Below are positions 7,312-8,573 of a DNA stretch of 8,573 bases, one piece after another; position 1 is the stretch's first letter, and every line of letters begins with the position of its first letter. Below the pieces are notes generated by a model. The model had not been told where the DNA came from, searched no databases, and worked only from the letters and a program-made list of their open reading frames with translations. The translations under genes and the position numbers were made by a program. The stretch is from assembly GCA_905235755.1 (NCBI GenBank), contig CAJONA010000053.1, positions 1 to 8,573 on the forward strand, written 5' to 3'. This DNA is from an uncultured Clostridia bacterium. GTDB lineage: Bacteria > Bacillota > Clostridia > Oscillospirales > CAG-272.

Positions 7312-7587
7312 TTACGACGGCGGAAACGGTACGTCCGTCGGCAAGGAGAATATCCGTGATCTTTGCAACCTTTCCCGACCGGGAGCGGAAAGCGGACCGC
7401 CCGCTTCGGCGATCAAAGTGCCGACTTTGACGGGATCACCGACTTTTACCGTCGGTTTTGCGGGCGCGCCGATGTGCATCGACATCGGTATCGTTACAAA
7501 TTGACCGATCGATTTCATCGGCTCTGCTTGTCTGCCCGCCGTGTTTTTTCTGTGGGGCACGTGTACCCCGTGGAGAGAAAAAGCCAT
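7312..7587 (-). CDS. rnfC: RnfC N-terminal fragment, frameshifted before the lipoyl-like domain ends
   Basis: The first approximately 69 codons from the ATG at 7587 are typical RnfC N-terminus: MAFSLHGVHVPHRK, then IPMSMHIGAPAKPTVKVGD, then GTLIAEAGGPLSAP, a barrel-sandwich (lipoyl-like) domain. After SAP the frame departs from family sequence into an Arg-rich stretch and stops at 7312. The expected continuation 'VHSSV' before SGK is missing. The start is fixed by AAAGGA 9 nt before the ATG. A longer in-frame start at 7623 falls inside the leader hairpin and has no ribosome site. Together with the C-terminal part, the intact gene would encode about 440 residues, normal for RnfC. It is the first gene of the operon. 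Confidence 0.85.
   Translation of the reverse strand: MAFSLHGVHVPHRKNTAGRQAEPMKSIGQFVTIPMSMHIGAPAKPTVKVGDPVKVGTLIAEAGGPLSAPGRERLQRSRIFSLPTDVPFPPS
7373..7384 (-). other. rnfC: Frameshift junction in rnfC inside a palindrome
   Basis: The junction between the two rnfC frames reads TCCCG-GT-CGGGA, a perfect 5-bp inverted repeat with a 2-nt loop. Family comparison from memory (APxHSSVSGKV) predicts 15 nt where 2 are present, so 13 nt appear to be deleted at the tip of a would-be hairpin. Confidence 0.7.
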
Positions 7588-7613
7588 TTGTCTTAATCCT
7601 TTCTGAAAAATGA

Positions 7614-7634
7614 TATGCCGCATCGTGCGGCATA
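7614..7634 (-). promoter_or_regulatory. Hairpin in the 5' leader of the rnf transcript
   Basis: A 9-bp perfect inverted repeat (TATGCCGCA / TGCGGCATA) with a 3-nt loop lies about 12 nt after the predicted transcription start and ends about 15 nt before the rnfC ribosome site. No U-run follows, so it is not an intrinsic terminator. It could stabilise the mRNA 5' end or be an operator. It matches no riboswitch or Rex site that I know. Confidence 0.6.
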
Positions 7635-7652
7635 AAATCCTACTACCTTTTT

Positions 7653-7681
7653 ATAATATCTTTTTTTTTTATATTTGTCAA
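7653..7681 (-). promoter_or_regulatory. Sigma-70/SigA promoter of the rnf operon
   Basis: On the minus strand, TTGACA (7681-7676, perfect) and TATTAT (7658-7653, one mismatch) are separated by 17 nt. The spacer contains an uninterrupted run of ten A (7670-7661). Transcription should start near 7646, giving a leader of about 60 nt before rnfC. Confidence 0.85.
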
Positions 7682-7736
7682 TGGGTTTATGTGCATATTC
7701 GCCAAAAATCGAGCGTAAAAAGCAGGGCGCGTTAGC

Positions 7737-7767
7737 AAAAAAACGAAGCCGGCTCTCACAAGCCGGC
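7737..7767 (-). terminator. Rho-independent terminator after the HdeD/DUF308-like gene
   Basis: Minus strand: GCCGGCT (7767-7761), six-nt loop, AGCCGGC (7754-7748), then TTCG and seven T (7743-7737). It begins 7 nt after the stop codon and separates the upstream membrane protein gene from the rnf promoter. The stem is symmetric and a shorter T-run exists on the other strand, so weak two-way activity is possible. Confidence 0.88.
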
Positions 7768-7774
7768 CTTTTGT

Positions 7775-8389
7775 TCATTGCGGTATGGATTCAGACGGTG
7801 ATTCCTCGGCAGCCGGAGTTTGATCAACCTGCTCCGTTTGATTTTGCACCTCGTCATTCGATATTTCCGAATGTTCTTCGCCGTGTTTTTTCAGAACATA
7901 ATGATTGAGTATCGGGAGCGACGACGTCAAGATCAATTCAACGCACAAAAGATATGTATGTATTATCGCATGATGATGTCCCGGCTCCGTTATCAGCATT
8001 ATTGACAAAACGATAACGGCGATCGACTCGATCCCGCTGACAACGGCTAATGCGGGATGCAATTCTCCGGAAACTATTTCCTTTAATTCAACGGATTCTC
8101 TGAGTATCGACCACACAGCCCAAATTATGCAAACGGTAGAGTATTCTTTTACGAAGATCAGTATAGTCAGGCCGATCAATATTTCGACAACGAAAAATGT
8201 AAAACCGTTTCCATCGTATATCGGCTTAACTTTTTCCAAAATGACGCCGACGACGCCGAGCAAACCGTATAAAACTATCAGGCCTCCGATAAACCACCTG
8301 AGGTTATCGACAAAAAAATCTCTGAAAACAAATATCAAAGCCGCGCCGATAACAAAACAAAACAAATTTGAGATTCTGAATATTTTCAT
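7775..8389 (-). CDS. HdeD/DUF308-like six-helix membrane protein
   Basis: This is a 204-residue protein with six hydrophobic segments, arranged like the HdeD/DUF308 family of short membrane proteins: around FCFVIGAALIFVF, WFIGGLIVLYGLLGVVGVI, FTFFVVEILIGLTILIFV, CIIWAVWSIL, SGIESIAVIVLSIMLI and LLCVELILTSSLPIL. A GGLIVLYGLLGV-type helix in the first half is typical. A charged, Glu/Gln/Ser-rich cytoplasmic tail of about 40 residues follows. The biochemical role is unknown. I chose the ATG at 8389 because AAGGA lies about 10 nt upstream; the in-frame ATG at 8416 has none. The gene has its own promoter and terminator, so it is a single-gene unit unrelated in transcription to rnf. Family assignment rests on topology more than on a diagnostic motif. 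Confidence 0.75.
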   Translation of the reverse strand: MKIFRISNLFCFVIGAALIFVFRDFFVDNLRWFIGGLIVLYGLLGVVGVILEKVKPIYDGNGFTFFVVEILIGLTILIFVKEYSTVCIIWAVWSILRESVELKEIVSGELHPALAVVSGIESIAVIVLSIMLITEPGHHHAIIHTYLLCVELILTSSLPILNHYVLKKHGEEHSEISNDEVQNQTEQVDQTPAAEESPSESIPQ

Positions 8390-8439
8390 ATTATTCCGTT
8401 CCTTGGCAATTAGCACATATGAGTTATTTTACAGAGTCA

Positions 8440-8468
8440 ATTATACCATAAAACTTTCCGAAAGTCGA
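8440..8468 (-). promoter_or_regulatory. Promoter of the HdeD/DUF308-like gene
   Basis: Minus strand: TCGACT (8468-8463, four of six consensus bases), 17-nt spacer, TATAAT (8445-8440, perfect), preceded by TGG so that it forms an extended -10 element. The leader would be about 45 nt. Confidence 0.75.
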
Positions 8469-8573
8469 CAGTTTACATAGAATATCGACAAAAATATTTT
8501 GTTTTGGCGTTTTTACACTTTAACCGGATAAATATTGATTTATGCTTCCGGCTGAGCTATCGAAGCGCACAAA

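Noticed and set aside
7373..7384. Programmed ribosomal frameshift in rnfC
   Set aside because: There is no slippery heptamer, and five conserved residues are missing at the junction. A shift of frame alone would not restore normal RnfC, so deletion or sequence error fits better.
7436..7633. 65-codon minus-strand frame starting in the leader hairpin
   Set aside because: It overlaps the start of rnfC in another frame, has no ribosome site, and its sequence is basic and without family features.
8469..8541. TCGACA direct repeat (8465, 8485), AAAATATTTT and ATAAAT/ATTTAT palindromes
   Set aside because: They are short AT-rich motifs in intergenic DNA, with no more structure than expected by chance.
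8513..8573. tRNA-like segment at the right edge (minus strand AGCTCAGCCGG resembles a D-arm)
   Set aside because: No T-loop, no acceptor pairing, and the following sequence is AT-rich. The match to a D-arm is short and probably chance.
8542..8573. Possible plus-strand gene start (ATG at 8542, open to the window end)
   Set aside because: Only ten codons are visible and there is no ribosome site. TTTACA and TATTTT upstream could be a promoter but are weak. It cannot be supported from this window.

Overview
This window carries a bacterial Rnf operon (ion-translocating ferredoxin:NAD+ oxidoreductase) with accessory genes. All supportable genes lie on the minus strand. The gene order rnfC-D-G-E-A-B is the one known from Clostridia. 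Consensus sigma-70-type promoters, strong purine-rich Shine-Dalgarno sites, ATGA stop/start overlaps and a clostridial-type multi-cluster RnfB all suggest an anaerobic Firmicute of the class Clostridia. The species cannot be told from the sequence.

Layout, in the direction of transcription (right to left): 8573-8469, short AT-rich stretch with no convincing gene. 8468-8440, promoter, then a six-helix HdeD/DUF308-like membrane protein (8389-7775) closed by a rho-independent terminator (7767-7737). 7681-7653, strong promoter for the rnf operon, then a leader with a 9-bp hairpin (7634-7614). Next come rnfC (7587-6278, interrupted by an apparent 13-nt deletion), rnfD (6278-5343), rnfG (5346-4189), rnfE (4192-3488), rnfA (3485-2892), rnfB (2879-2028), a NusG-domain-II membrane-anchored protein (2022-1597) and a Gx-transporter/HepS-I-like membrane protein (1586-1068). 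These genes overlap or sit within about 12 nt of each other, so they read as one transcript. No terminator follows. A second perfect promoter (1043-1015) then starts a lipoprotein gene (972 to beyond position 1).

How the parts fit: RnfB and RnfC carry the Fe-S wiring (RnfB the ferredoxin side, RnfC the NADH side). RnfD and RnfG carry covalent FMN. RnfA and RnfE form the membrane core with the intramembrane Fe-S cluster. The NusG-II protein, the Gx-transporter-like protein and the lipoprotein are of unknown function, but their position suggests a membrane or extracytoplasmic accessory module.

Main points for a second look: (1) rnfC is split by a small deletion sitting exactly in a palindrome, either a real mutation or an assembly/cloning error; (2) RnfG is about twice normal length with two complete flavin-attachment motifs; (3) the downstream lipoprotein has two copies of a roughly 153-residue unit that looks like a degenerate FMN-binding domain; (4) RnfE has a four-cysteine tail; (5) the rnf promoter has a 10-base homopolymer in its spacer and shares a 12-mer with the lipoprotein promoter. 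No apbE flavin transferase gene is in the window.
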